From positions 1 to 39,582 of the forward strand of contig JAAAOG010000191.1 in assembly GCA_009909005.1 (NCBI GenBank): a stretch of 39,582 nucleotides of DNA, in the 5' to 3' direction. The position numbers and the translations under genes were made by a program. The notes below the pieces were generated by a model. That model saw nothing but the letters and a program-made list of their open reading frames with translations. It did not search any database and had not been told where the DNA came from. Below are positions 32,559 through 39,582 of this stretch, piece by piece (position 1 is the first letter of the stretch; each line of letters begins with the position of its first letter). The DNA comes from Alphaproteobacteria bacterium (lineage in GTDB: Bacteria; Pseudomonadota; Alphaproteobacteria; DSM-16000; Inquilinaceae).

Positions 32559-34762
32559 GCGCGATTCCTGATTTCACCACGATCCACCTGGAGCCCGGCA
32601 ACGCTCCGCCGTCCGGCAGCAATGGCGCCGAATGGGCGGCCCGGTTCACCGAGGCGACCGGCACGGCGCCCGACCAGATGCTCTGGCATACGCCGGAGAG
32701 GGTCGATGTGAAGCCGCTCTACGCCAGTGCCGATCTCGAGGGGCTCGACCATCTCAACACCATGCCGGGCCTGCCGCCCTATCTCCGCGGCCCCTATCCC
32801 AGCATGTACGTCACCCAGCCCTGGACGATCCGGCAATATGCCGGCTTCTCGACGGCCCAGGCGAGTAACGCCTTCTATCGCCGCAACCTTGCGGCCGGGC
32901 AGAAGGGCCTGTCGGTCGCCTTCGACCTTGCCACGCACCGCGGCTATGACAGCGACCATCCGCGCGTGCCGGGCGATGTCGGCATGGCCGGCGTCTGCAT
33001 CGATTCGATCATGGACATGCGGACGCTGTTCGACGGCATCCCGCTCGACAAGATGAGCGTGTCGATGACCATGAACGGCGCGGTGCTGCCGGTTATGGCC
33101 CTCTACATCGTCGCGGCGGAAGAGCAGGGCGTGAAGCCCGAACAGCTGGCCGGAACCATTCAGAACGATATTCTGAAGGAGTTCATGGTCCGCAACACCT
33201 ACATCTACCCGCCGCTGCCGTCGATGCGGATCATTTCGGACATCTTCGCCTTCACCTCGAAGAAGATGCCGAAGTTCAATTCGATCAGCATTTCCGGCTA
33301 CCATATGCAGGAGGCCGGGGCGACCGCCGACCTGGAACTCGCCTACACTCTTGCCGACGGCGTGGAATATGCCCGCGCCGGGCTGAATGCCGGGCTGGGC
33401 ATCGACCAGTTCGCGCCGCGCCTGTCCTTCTTCTGGGCGATCGGCATGAACTTCTTCATGGAGATCGCCAAGATGCGCGCCGCCCGGCTGCTCTGGGCGA
33501 AGCTCATCAAGCAGTTCGATCCGAAGAATCCGAAGTCGATGAGCCTGCGCACCCACAGTCAGACCTCCGGCTGGAGCCTGACGGCGCAGGACGTCTACAA
33601 CAATGTCGTGCGCACCTGCATCGAGGCCATGGCCTCGACCCAGGGCCACACCCAGTCGCTGCATACCAACGCCCTGGACGAGGCGCTGGCGCTGCCGACC
33701 GATTTCTCCGCCCGTATCGCCCGCAACACCCAGCTGTTCCTGCAGCAGGAGAGTGCCACCACCCGCGTCGTCGACCCCTGGGGCGGCAGCTATTACGTCG
33801 AGCGGCTGACCTATGAGCTGGCGAAGCGCGCCTGGGAGCACATCGAGGAGGTCGAGGGCACCGGCGGCATGGCCAAGGCGATCGAGGCCGGCATCCCGAA
33901 AATGCGCATCGAGGAAGCGGCGGCGCGCGCCCAGGCCCGGATCGACAGCGGCACCCAGACCGTCGTCGGCGTCAACAAGTTCCGCCTTGACGAGGAGGAA
34001 CAGGTCGACGTTCTGAAGGTTGACAACACGGCAGTCCGCGCTCAGCAGATCGAGCAGCTGAAGGAGCTGCGGGCCAACCGCGACTCCAAGTCGGTCGAGG
34101 AGAAGCTGGCGGCGCTCACCAAATCGGCCGAGATCGGCGAGGGCAACCTCCTCGAACTGGCGGTCGACGCGGCCCGCCACAAGGCGACGGTCGGCGAGAT
34201 CAGCGAGGCGCTGGAAAAGGTCTGGGGCCGCCACAAGGCGGAGATCAAGGCGATCTCCGGCGTCTATGGCAGCGAGGTCGGCAAGGCGACGGATACCATG
34301 GAGCGCATCCACAAGCTGGTAGACGAGTTCGAGCAGCATGAGGGCCGTCGGCCCCGCATCCTCATCGCCAAGATGGGACAGGACGGGCATGACCGCGGGC
34401 AGAAGGTGATCGCCAGCGCCTTCGCCGATCTCGGCTTCGACGTCGATATCGGGCCGCTGTTCCAGACCCCGGCGGAAAGCGCCCAGCAGGCGGTGGAGAA
34501 CGACGTTCATATCATCGGGGTCAGCTCCCTCGCGGCGGGCCATTTGACCCTGGTGCCGGCACTGCGCGAAGAACTCGCCAAGCTGGGTCGGCAAGACATC
34601 ATGGTGGTGGTCGGGGGCGTCGTGCCGCCGCAGGACTATGACGCGCTGTATGAAGCCGGTGCGGCGGCGATCTTCGGGCCGGGCACGGTCATCGGCGATG
34701 CCGCGGCCGACCTGCTCGAAAAGCTCAACAACTCGCTGGGGCATCCGCCCCTGGCCGCATAA
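32555..34762 (+). CDS. mutB: Methylmalonyl-CoA mutase large (catalytic) subunit
   Basis: 735 aa. The barrel holds [33 protein letters not shown] and [13 protein letters not shown]. The C-terminal B12 domain carries the cobalt-ligating motif Asp610-x-His612-x-x-Gly615 ([11 protein letters not shown]), followed by [15 protein letters not shown] and [12 protein letters not shown]. It catalyses the radical rearrangement of methylmalonyl-CoA to succinyl-CoA with adenosylcobalamin. Its gene is coupled to mutA and followed 15 nt later by meaB, whose product protects and reloads the enzyme. Confidence 0.98.
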   Translation: MSAIPDFTTIHLEPGNAPPSGSNGAEWAARFTEATGTAPDQMLWHTPERVDVKPLYASADLEGLDHLNTMPGLPPYLRGPYPSMYVTQPWTIRQYAGFSTAQASNAFYRRNLAAGQKGLSVAFDLATHRGYDSDHPRVPGDVGMAGVCIDSIMDMRTLFDGIPLDKMSVSMTMNGAVLPVMALYIVAAEEQGVKPEQLAGTIQNDILKEFMVRNTYIYPPLPSMRIISDIFAFTSKKMPKFNSISISGYHMQEAGATADLELAYTLADGVEYARAGLNAGLGIDQFAPRLSFFWAIGMNFFMEIAKMRAARLLWAKLIKQFDPKNPKSMSLRTHSQTSGWSLTAQDVYNNVVRTCIEAMASTQGHTQSLHTNALDEALALPTDFSARIARNTQLFLQQESATTRVVDPWGGSYYVERLTYELAKRAWEHIEEVEGTGGMAKAIEAGIPKMRIEEAAARAQARIDSGTQTVVGVNKFRLDEEEQVDVLKVDNTAVRAQQIEQLKELRANRDSKSVEEKLAALTKSAEIGEGNLLELAVDAARHKATVGEISEALEKVWGRHKAEIKAISGVYGSEVGKATDTMERIHKLVDEFEQHEGRRPRILIAKMGQDGHDRGQKVIASAFADLGFDVDIGPLFQTPAESAQQAVENDVHIIGVSSLAAGHLTLVPALREELAKLGRQDIMVVVGGVVPPQDYDALYEAGAAAIFGPGTVIGDAAADLLEKLNNSLGHPPLAA

Positions 34763-34777
34763 GGTGGCAACGTCTTC

Positions 34778-35854
34778 GTGTCGGGACAGAAAGAAGAAAG
34801 CCTCGCCGACCTGGATCACCTCAGCGTCGATCCGGGTCGGCCAACCTCGCAGATGGCGCGCCGCGGCAGCGCCCGTCCCCAATGGTCCGTCGACGACTAC
34901 GCCGAAGGCGTGCTGGAAGGCAACCGCACGGCGCTGGGACGGACGATCACGCTGATCGAGAGCCGCAATCAGCAGCACCAGCAGACGGCGCAGGAAGTTC
35001 TCCTGCGTGTCTTGCCGTCGACCGGCCGCTCGCACCGCGTCGGCATTACCGGCGTGCCCGGCGTCGGTAAGAGCACCTTCATCGAATCCTTCGGCAAGTT
35101 TCTGACCGAACGCGGGCACCGCGTCGCGGTGCTGGCGGTCGACCCCTCCAGCGGGCGGAGCGGCGGCAGCATTCTCGGCGACAAGACGCGGATGAACGAG
35201 CTGGCAATCGATCCGAATGCCTTCATCCGGCCTTCGCCCTCTTCCGGCACGCTGGGCGGCGTCACCCGCACCACCCGCGAGACGATGCTGCTCTGCGAGG
35301 CGGCCGGTTTCGACGTCATTCTCATCGAAACGGTCGGGGCCGGTCAGTCGGAATACGTCGTCTCCGAAATGGTCGACTTCTTCCTGGTGCTGATGCTGCC
35401 CGGAGCCGGCGACGAGTTGCAGGGCATCAAGAAGGGCATTCTTGAGATTGCCGACATGATCGCCGTCAACAAGTCCGACGGTGACAATGAAATGCGGGCC
35501 AAGGCGGCCAAGCGCGACTATGAGAACGCCTTGCACATCATGAAGCCGGCCAGCCCCAACTGGATCCCGCCGGTGGTGCTGTGCAGCGGCTTGAAGCGGC
35601 TCGGCCTCGACGAGCTTTGGAACAATATCGAGGCGCACCGCGAGGCCCTGGCAGCCAGCGGCGAAATGCAGGAAAAGCGGCGGCAGCAGCAGTTGAAATG
35701 GATGTGGTCGATGATCAACGACCAGATGCAGTTCGCGCTGAAGCATCATCCCAAGGTCAAGGAAATCCTGCCGCGGGTGAAGGAGGATGTTATCGAGGAA
35801 CGGCTGACCGCCACTCTGGCGGCCCAGGAAATCCTCGCCGCGTTTCGGTCTTAG
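34778..35854 (+). CDS. meaB: G-protein chaperone MeaB for methylmalonyl-CoA mutase
   Basis: 358 aa from the GTG at 34778 with AAGGTGG upstream. A SIMIBI-class GTPase: P-loop GVPGVGKST (92-100), VLAVDPSSGRSGGSILGDKTRM, the switch segment ILIETVGAGQSE and the base-recognition NKSDGD. A C-terminal dimerisation helix (MQEKRRQQQLKWMWSMINDQ) follows. MeaB (formerly ArgK) gates cobalamin loading and protects MutAB from inactivation. The N-terminal 35 residues are longer and more polar than usual. Confidence 0.96.
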   Translation: MSGQKEESLADLDHLSVDPGRPTSQMARRGSARPQWSVDDYAEGVLEGNRTALGRTITLIESRNQQHQQTAQEVLLRVLPSTGRSHRVGITGVPGVGKSTFIESFGKFLTERGHRVAVLAVDPSSGRSGGSILGDKTRMNELAIDPNAFIRPSPSSGTLGGVTRTTRETMLLCEAAGFDVILIETVGAGQSEYVVSEMVDFFLVLMLPGAGDELQGIKKGILEIADMIAVNKSDGDNEMRAKAAKRDYENALHIMKPASPNWIPPVVLCSGLKRLGLDELWNNIEAHREALAASGEMQEKRRQQQLKWMWSMINDQMQFALKHHPKVKEILPRVKEDVIEERLTATLAAQEILAAFRS

Positions 35855-35860
35855 GAGTAA

Positions 35861-35907
35861 GGAGCGGCGGCGTCCCGCCGCCGTCGTCGGCCGGAGGCCG
35901 ACGCTCC
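35861..35907. repeat. 47-nt cloverleaf-like palindrome (REP-like)
   Basis: GGAG (35861-35864) pairs with CTCC (35904-35907). Inside are two perfect 8-bp hairpins: CGGCGGCG/CGCCGCCG (35865-35872/35876-35883, loop TCC) and CGTCGGCC/GGCCGACG (35885-35892/35896-35903, loop GGA), with a single T between them. Every base outside the loops and junction is paired. It follows the meaB stop by 6 nt, in the 68-nt gap before the kinase gene. It looks like a mobile extragenic palindrome rather than a terminator, since no T-run follows. Confidence 0.7.
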
Positions 35908-35922
35908 AGGTGATGTGCGCCC

Positions 35923-36792
35923 ATGCCCGATTATTTCCTCGGAGTCGATGGCGGCGGCTCCGGCTGCCGCGCCCGGCTGACGGACCGGGCCGGGATCGTC
36001 CTGGGCGAAGGCCGGGGCGGGCCGGCCAATCCACGGATCGATCTCAACGGCGCCATGGCGGCCATCATCGAAGCCGCCGACGCAGCCCTGGCAGCGGCCG
36101 GCCTGCCTGGAACGACGCGCGCCCGCGTTCATGCCGGGCTGGGCCTTGCCGGGGTCGGGCAGCAGCGCGAGTTCGAGCGGCTGCTGGCCCGCCCTCATCC
36201 CTTCGCCGGCCGCGCACTCGCAACCGACGCGCATGTTGCCTGCCTGGGCGCGCATGGCGGCGGGGACGGTGCGGTGCTGGTTGTCGGCACCGGCTCGTGC
36301 GGCCACGCCCTGACCGGCGGCCGCAGGGTGCGCATCGGCGGCTGGGGCTTCCCTGTCTCCGACCAGGGCAGCGGCGCCTGGCTGGGGCTGGAGGCGCTGC
36401 GGGCTGCGCTGCAGGCGCATGACGGGCTGATCGACATGCCGCCGCTGACCGCGGCGGTGATGGCCCGGTTCGACGACGACCCCGAACAGGTGGTGGCCTG
36501 GCTCGACGAGGCCCGGCCGCGCGACTATGCCGGTCTGGCACCGCTCGTCATCGATCATGCGGCGGCCGGAGACCCGCTGGCCGTCGGCCTGATGCGACAG
36601 GCGGCAGCGGATGTCGCCGGCATGGCGGGGCGCCTGCTCGGTCTCGGCGTGCCGCGGCTCTGCCTGCTCGGCGGCCTGGCACCGGCGCTGGCGCCCTGGC
36701 TGCCGCGCGATCTGCGGGACCGGCTCTCCGAGCCGTTGGGCGATGCGCTGGACGGTGCCCTGATGCTCGCCCGGCAGAGTCGGGAGCGCTAG
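35923..36792 (+). CDS. BadF/BadG-type ATPase, probable N-acetylglucosamine kinase
   Basis: 289 aa ASKHA-fold kinase. Phosphate-1 loop VDGGGSGCRARLTD (8-21), GEGRGGPANPR, the DAHVACLGAHGG segment with the likely catalytic Asp, phosphate-2 loop VVGTGSCGHAL and the adenosine loop LCLLGGLAPAL. The RGGPAN and GGWGFPVSDQGSGAWLG blocks (read in parts) are shared with GlcNAc and glucosamine kinases. It likely makes GlcNAc-6-phosphate from free amino sugar or recycled wall material. nagA follows after 3 nt, which supports the role. Confidence 0.85.
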   Translation: MPDYFLGVDGGGSGCRARLTDRAGIVLGEGRGGPANPRIDLNGAMAAIIEAADAALAAAGLPGTTRARVHAGLGLAGVGQQREFERLLARPHPFAGRALATDAHVACLGAHGGGDGAVLVVGTGSCGHALTGGRRVRIGGWGFPVSDQGSGAWLGLEALRAALQAHDGLIDMPPLTAAVMARFDDDPEQVVAWLDEARPRDYAGLAPLVIDHAAAGDPLAVGLMRQAAADVAGMAGRLLGLGVPRLCLLGGLAPALAPWLPRDLRDRLSEPLGDALDGALMLARQSRER

Positions 36793-36795
36793 GGC

Positions 36796-37962
36796 ATGCT
36801 CGCCCTGACCGGTGCCCGAATCTTCGACAGCCGTTGCTTTTACGACGGCGAGGCGCTGCTGATCGAGGACGGGCGTATCGAAGCGAAGGTGCCGGAGGCG
36901 GAGATCCCGGCCAAGGCCGAGATCACCCGGCTCGACGGAGGGCTGCTGGCACCGGGGTTCGTCGACCTGCAGGTCAATGGTGGCGGCGGGGTCCTGTTCA
37001 ACAACGACCTCAGTGCCGGGGCCCTGCATCGCATCGCCGCCGCCCATCGCCGCTTCGGGACCACCAGCTTCTTCCCGACCCTGATCAGCGACCGCCCGGG
37101 CACCATGCTCCGCGCCCGTCATGCGGTCTGGGACGCGGGCGGCGAGGACGCGACGCCGGATCGGGCCCGCATACTGGGTGTCCATTATGAAGGGCCGTTC
37201 CTCAATCCGGCGCGCTGCGGCGTCCATGATCCGGCGTATATCCGGCCGATCACCGAGGACGACATCGCCGAGATCACCGCCCTGACCGGCTATTTCAACC
37301 GCACGCTGCTGACCGTGGCGCCGGAATGTCTGCCGCCCGGGACGATCCACCGTCTGAGTGAGGGCGGCGTGGTCGTCTTCGCGGGCCACACGGAGGCGAC
37401 GCCGGCCGAGATCGCCGCAGCCCGGGCCGAGGGGCTGCTGGGCTTCACCCACCTCTTCAATGCCATGCCGCCGCTCACCGGGCGGGCGCCCGGACCGGTC
37501 GGTGGCTGCCTCGCCGACCGCCGCGCCTTTTGCACCGTCATTGCCGACGGCGTGCATGTCGACCCGGTGTGCCTGAAGATCGCGCTCAGGACGCAATTGA
37601 CGGGCGCGGTCATCCTGGTGACCGATGCCATGCCGCCGGTCGGCGCGGACGACCCAAGCTTTGCCCTCTACGGCAAAACCATCACCGCGGCCGACGGCCG
37701 CTGCGCCACCGCCGACGGGACGCTGGCCGGCTCCACCCTCGACATGGCGACGGCGGTGCGCAATGCGGTATCGCTGCTCGGGGTCGACCTGGCCGACGCG
37801 CTCTGCATGGCTTCACTCGACCCGTGCCTGGTGTTCGGCATGGACCATTTATTCGGGCGCCTCGACCCGATGAACCATGCCGACATTGTCTGGCTCGACG
37901 ACGACCTCCAGGTCCGCGCCACCTGGGTCGGGGGTCTCCAGAGCCCCCTCAATCCAGCTTGA
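36796..37962 (+). CDS. nagA: N-acetylglucosamine-6-phosphate deacetylase
   Basis: 388 aa amidohydrolase that yields glucosamine-6-phosphate and acetate. The signature LAPGFVDLQVNGGGGVLFN (51-69) carries Gln-Val-Asn-Gly as usual for the family. Further metal and substrate residues lie in GVHYEGPFLNP (Glu), VFAGHTEATPAEI, FTHLFNAMPPL (His) and ILVTDAMPP (catalytic Asp). Forms an operon with the kinase; NagB is not in the window. Its end overlaps the leftward DUF2442 gene by 14 nt. Confidence 0.95.
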   Translation: MLALTGARIFDSRCFYDGEALLIEDGRIEAKVPEAEIPAKAEITRLDGGLLAPGFVDLQVNGGGGVLFNNDLSAGALHRIAAAHRRFGTTSFFPTLISDRPGTMLRARHAVWDAGGEDATPDRARILGVHYEGPFLNPARCGVHDPAYIRPITEDDIAEITALTGYFNRTLLTVAPECLPPGTIHRLSEGGVVVFAGHTEATPAEIAAARAEGLLGFTHLFNAMPPLTGRAPGPVGGCLADRRAFCTVIADGVHVDPVCLKIALRTQLTGAVILVTDAMPPVGADDPSFALYGKTITAADGRCATADGTLAGSTLDMATAVRNAVSLLGVDLADALCMASLDPCLVFGMDHLFGRLDPMNHADIVWLDDDLQVRATWVGGLQSPLNPA

Positions 37963-38245
37963 ACGCGCCATGCGGCGGCGGGGTCCACGCGGCTGATCCT
38001 TCCGGTGCCCGGTTGCCGCGGAGGACGCCACTGATCTCCAAATCCTCGTCGATCTCCGGCCAATGGATGTAGCGGCCATTGCCGGCCAGTCTGTAGGCTT
38101 GGCGCTGCTCCGGCGTCGCCCCGGCAAGCCGAGGGTACCAGTCTAGTGGAACAGTAAGCACGCGCCCATCGACCAGGGCGAAACTAATGTCCTTATCCGA
38201 GAAGGTAATATGATCGACAGCATCTCTAGTATCCAAAATAGTCAC
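37949..38245 (-). CDS. DUF2442 protein, possible antitoxin-like partner
   Basis: 98 aa from a GTG at 38245 with GGAGG about 6 nt upstream. The family pattern is clear: FALVDGRVLTVPLDWYPRL, ATPEQRQAYRL and GRYIHWPEIDEDLEISGVL. DUF2442 proteins are small and of unproven function, commonly paired with DUF4160 as here. The start overlaps the end of the DUF4160 gene by 20 nt. A C-terminal Pro-rich tail of about 20 residues follows the domain. Confidence 0.85.
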   Translation of the reverse strand: MTILDTRDAVDHITFSDKDISFALVDGRVLTVPLDWYPRLAGATPEQRQAYRLAGNGRYIHWPEIDEDLEISGVLRGNRAPEGSAAWTPPPHGAFKLD

Positions 38246-38462
38246 ACCAAGCCTCCATCAGCAGTTTTTGGTTGTCTTCGACAATTCTTAGTATGCGTTT
38301 TACCTCGTGGGGCGGCACTTCGCGGGTCTCGATGACACGAAGGTCGTCAAGCTGAATTTTCACCATGCGGTCATCCCGCCACGCATGGATATGGGGCGGT
38401 TCCCCACGATCGGAACTATAGAACCGAAATCGATAAGGTCCGGCTGTGAGGACAGTGGGCAT
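38226..38462 (-). CDS. DUF4160 protein, possible toxin-like partner
   Basis: 78 aa from the ATG at 38462. It starts MPTVLTAGPYRFRFYSSDRG and continues PPHIHAWRDDRMVKI, the hallmark of DUF4160, ending with a helix (PHEVKRILRIVEDNQKLLMEAW in two parts). No Shine-Dalgarno is evident, so it may be leaderless or start upstream at 38495. DUF4160-DUF2442 pairs have the size, order and overlap of type II toxin-antitoxin modules, but activity is unproven. It is divergent from otsA. Confidence 0.85.
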   Translation of the reverse strand: MPTVLTAGPYRFRFYSSDRGEPPHIHAWRDDRMVKIQLDDLRVIETREVPPHEVKRILRIVEDNQKLLMEAWCDYFGY

Positions 38463-38547
38463 GGGAGCAGGCGCTGGCCGACAGATCCGCGACATTCTTT
38501 TGTTTAGCGTGTTTCCCATACAGGCAGTGTCGCGGGGGAGCAAGGCG

Positions 38548-39582
38548 ATGGCGCGCATCGTGGCCGTGTCGAACCGGATAGCGCTGGGCAAGAGTGCCGG
38601 CGGCTTGGCGCTGGGCGTGAAATCGGCGCTGGATGCGGCCGGGGGCCTGTGGTTCGGCTGGAGCGGCGAGACGGGGGAGGAGACCGGAAACCTGCAGACC
38701 CTCGACCAGGGGGCCTATCAGGTCGCCACCATCGATTTGTCCGAGTCCGACTATCACCGCTACTACGAAGGCTATGCCAATCGCGGGCTCTGGCCGGCCC
38801 TGCACAACCGGCTCGACCTGGCGACCTTCGACCCGGAGGACGAGGCGGCCTATCGCCGGGTGAACGAGACTTTCGCCGAGCACCTGGTGCCGCTGCTCGA
38901 GCCGGGCGACCTGGTCTGGGTGCATGATTACCATCTGCTGCTGCTCGGTCGCGAACTGCGCCGGCGCGGCGTCGCCCAGCCGATCGGCTTTTTCCTGCAC
39001 ACGCCCTTTCCGCCGGCGGAAGTGATGACCGCCATTCCGCATGCTGGCGATATGCTGGCGGCGCTGGCGCAATTCGACCTGCTTGGGTTCCAGAGCCGGC
39101 GCGATCTCATCAACTTTCGCGATCTGGTGGTCAATGAGGAGGGGGGCGCGGCCGAAGACGGAAGGCTGCGGCTCGGCGACCGGCGTTTTGCGGCCGATGT
39201 TTTCGCGATCGGCATCGATACCGGGCAGGTTGCGGACATGGCCCGCTCTGAAGAGAGCCTCGCCGAAGGCCGCGAACTGACACAGCATCTTGGCGACCGG
39301 CGCATTCTGATCGGCGCCGATCGGCTGGACTACACCAAGGGCCTGCCGGAGCGCTTCCGCGCCTTCGAGCGGCTGCTGGACGATCACCCCGACCTGCACC
39401 GCCACGTGACGCTGCTGCAACTGGCCGCGCCCTCGCGGGAGGGCGTGCCGGAATACCAGCAAATGCGCGAGCAGATCGAGACGCTGGAGGGCCATGTGAA
39501 CGGCCGCTTCTCCGACGTCGACTGGATCCCCATCCACTACACCTATCGCACGGTGGAACGGCCGCGGCTGCTGGCACTGTTC
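38548..39582 (+). CDS. otsA: Trehalose-6-phosphate synthase (partial, runs off the end)
   Basis: 345 codons are visible before the edge; full OtsA is about 460-490 aa. The GT20 glycosyltransferase features are present: VSNRIALGKSAGGLALGV, LWFGWSGETG, DLVWVHDYHLLLLG, FFLHTPFPPAEV, IGADRLDYTKGLPERF and WIPIHYTYRTVERP. It makes trehalose-6-phosphate from UDP-glucose and glucose-6-phosphate for osmotic and desiccation tolerance. GGGGGAG lies 8 nt before the ATG at 38548. The phosphatase OtsB is not seen here. Confidence 0.95.
   Translation, partial: MARIVAVSNRIALGKSAGGLALGVKSALDAAGGLWFGWSGETGEETGNLQTLDQGAYQVATIDLSESDYHRYYEGYANRGLWPALHNRLDLATFDPEDEAAYRRVNETFAEHLVPLLEPGDLVWVHDYHLLLLGRELRRRGVAQPIGFFLHTPFPPAEVMTAIPHAGDMLAALAQFDLLGFQSRRDLINFRDLVVNEEGGAAEDGRLRLGDRRFAADVFAIGIDTGQVADMARSEESLAEGRELTQHLGDRRILIGADRLDYTKGLPERFRAFERLLDDHPDLHRHVTLLQLAAPSREGVPEYQQMREQIETLEGHVNGRFSDVDWIPIHYTYRTVERPRLLALF

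Noticed and set aside
32459-36034. 1191-codon minus-strand open frame across mutB and meaB
   Set aside because: Typical antisense shadow of GC-rich genes; the opposite strand encodes unmistakable MutB and MeaB.

Overview
The window reads as a high-GC chromosomal segment of an alphaproteobacterium, most likely of the Rhodospirillales type. This rests on three things: the conserved order rpsF-rpsR-(DUF2232)-rplI-dnaB-alr-mlaE-mlaF, the fabD-fabG-acpP-fabF-mltG cluster divergent from it, and a mutA-mutB-meaB cassette. The assignment is inferred from gene order and protein resemblance only. I saw no rRNA, tRNA or CRISPR array.

Left edge (1-3.7 kb) is accessory DNA: the tail of an IS transposase, an AT-richer orphan gene, an IS256-type transposase fossil fused to a ParB-like fragment, two strong palindromes, and a higBA toxin-antitoxin locus. 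The higB 3' end looks shifted by one base, and the expected catalytic tail is intact in the neighbouring frame. A J-like coiled-coil protein and a four-helix membrane protein follow. From 3.7 to 6.1 kb a long leader with an FNR-type dyad precedes a 629-residue DUF4914/PEPCK-like P-loop protein.

The core block (6.1-19.1 kb) has two divergent halves. Leftward lie rpsF, rpsR, a DUF2232 membrane protein, rplI, an inserted cfa, dnaB, alr, mlaE and mlaF: translation, replication, wall precursor supply and outer-membrane lipid transport. Rightward lie fabD, fabG, acpP, fabF and mltG: fatty acid synthesis and peptidoglycan processing.

The middle (19-30.2 kb) holds moaD-moaE with two unknown genes and msrA, a class I aminotransferase, and dapE with a membrane protein. 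It continues with a truncated SDR gene, a cold-shock gene, a membrane adenylate cyclase carrying a likely diheme anchor and a [2Fe-2S] domain next to a ZIP transporter, an Rpn-family nuclease with a repeat-encoded tail, a small orphan gene and truA.

The right end (30.4-39.6 kb) contains methylmalonyl-CoA mutase (mutA, mutB) with its G-protein chaperone meaB, a 47-nt cloverleaf-like palindrome, an amino-sugar kinase with nagA, a DUF4160/DUF2442 pair resembling a toxin-antitoxin module, and otsA running off the end. The most interesting points are the redox-type cyclase, the FNR-like site before the DUF4914 gene, the frameshifted higB and the perfect three-way-junction palindrome.
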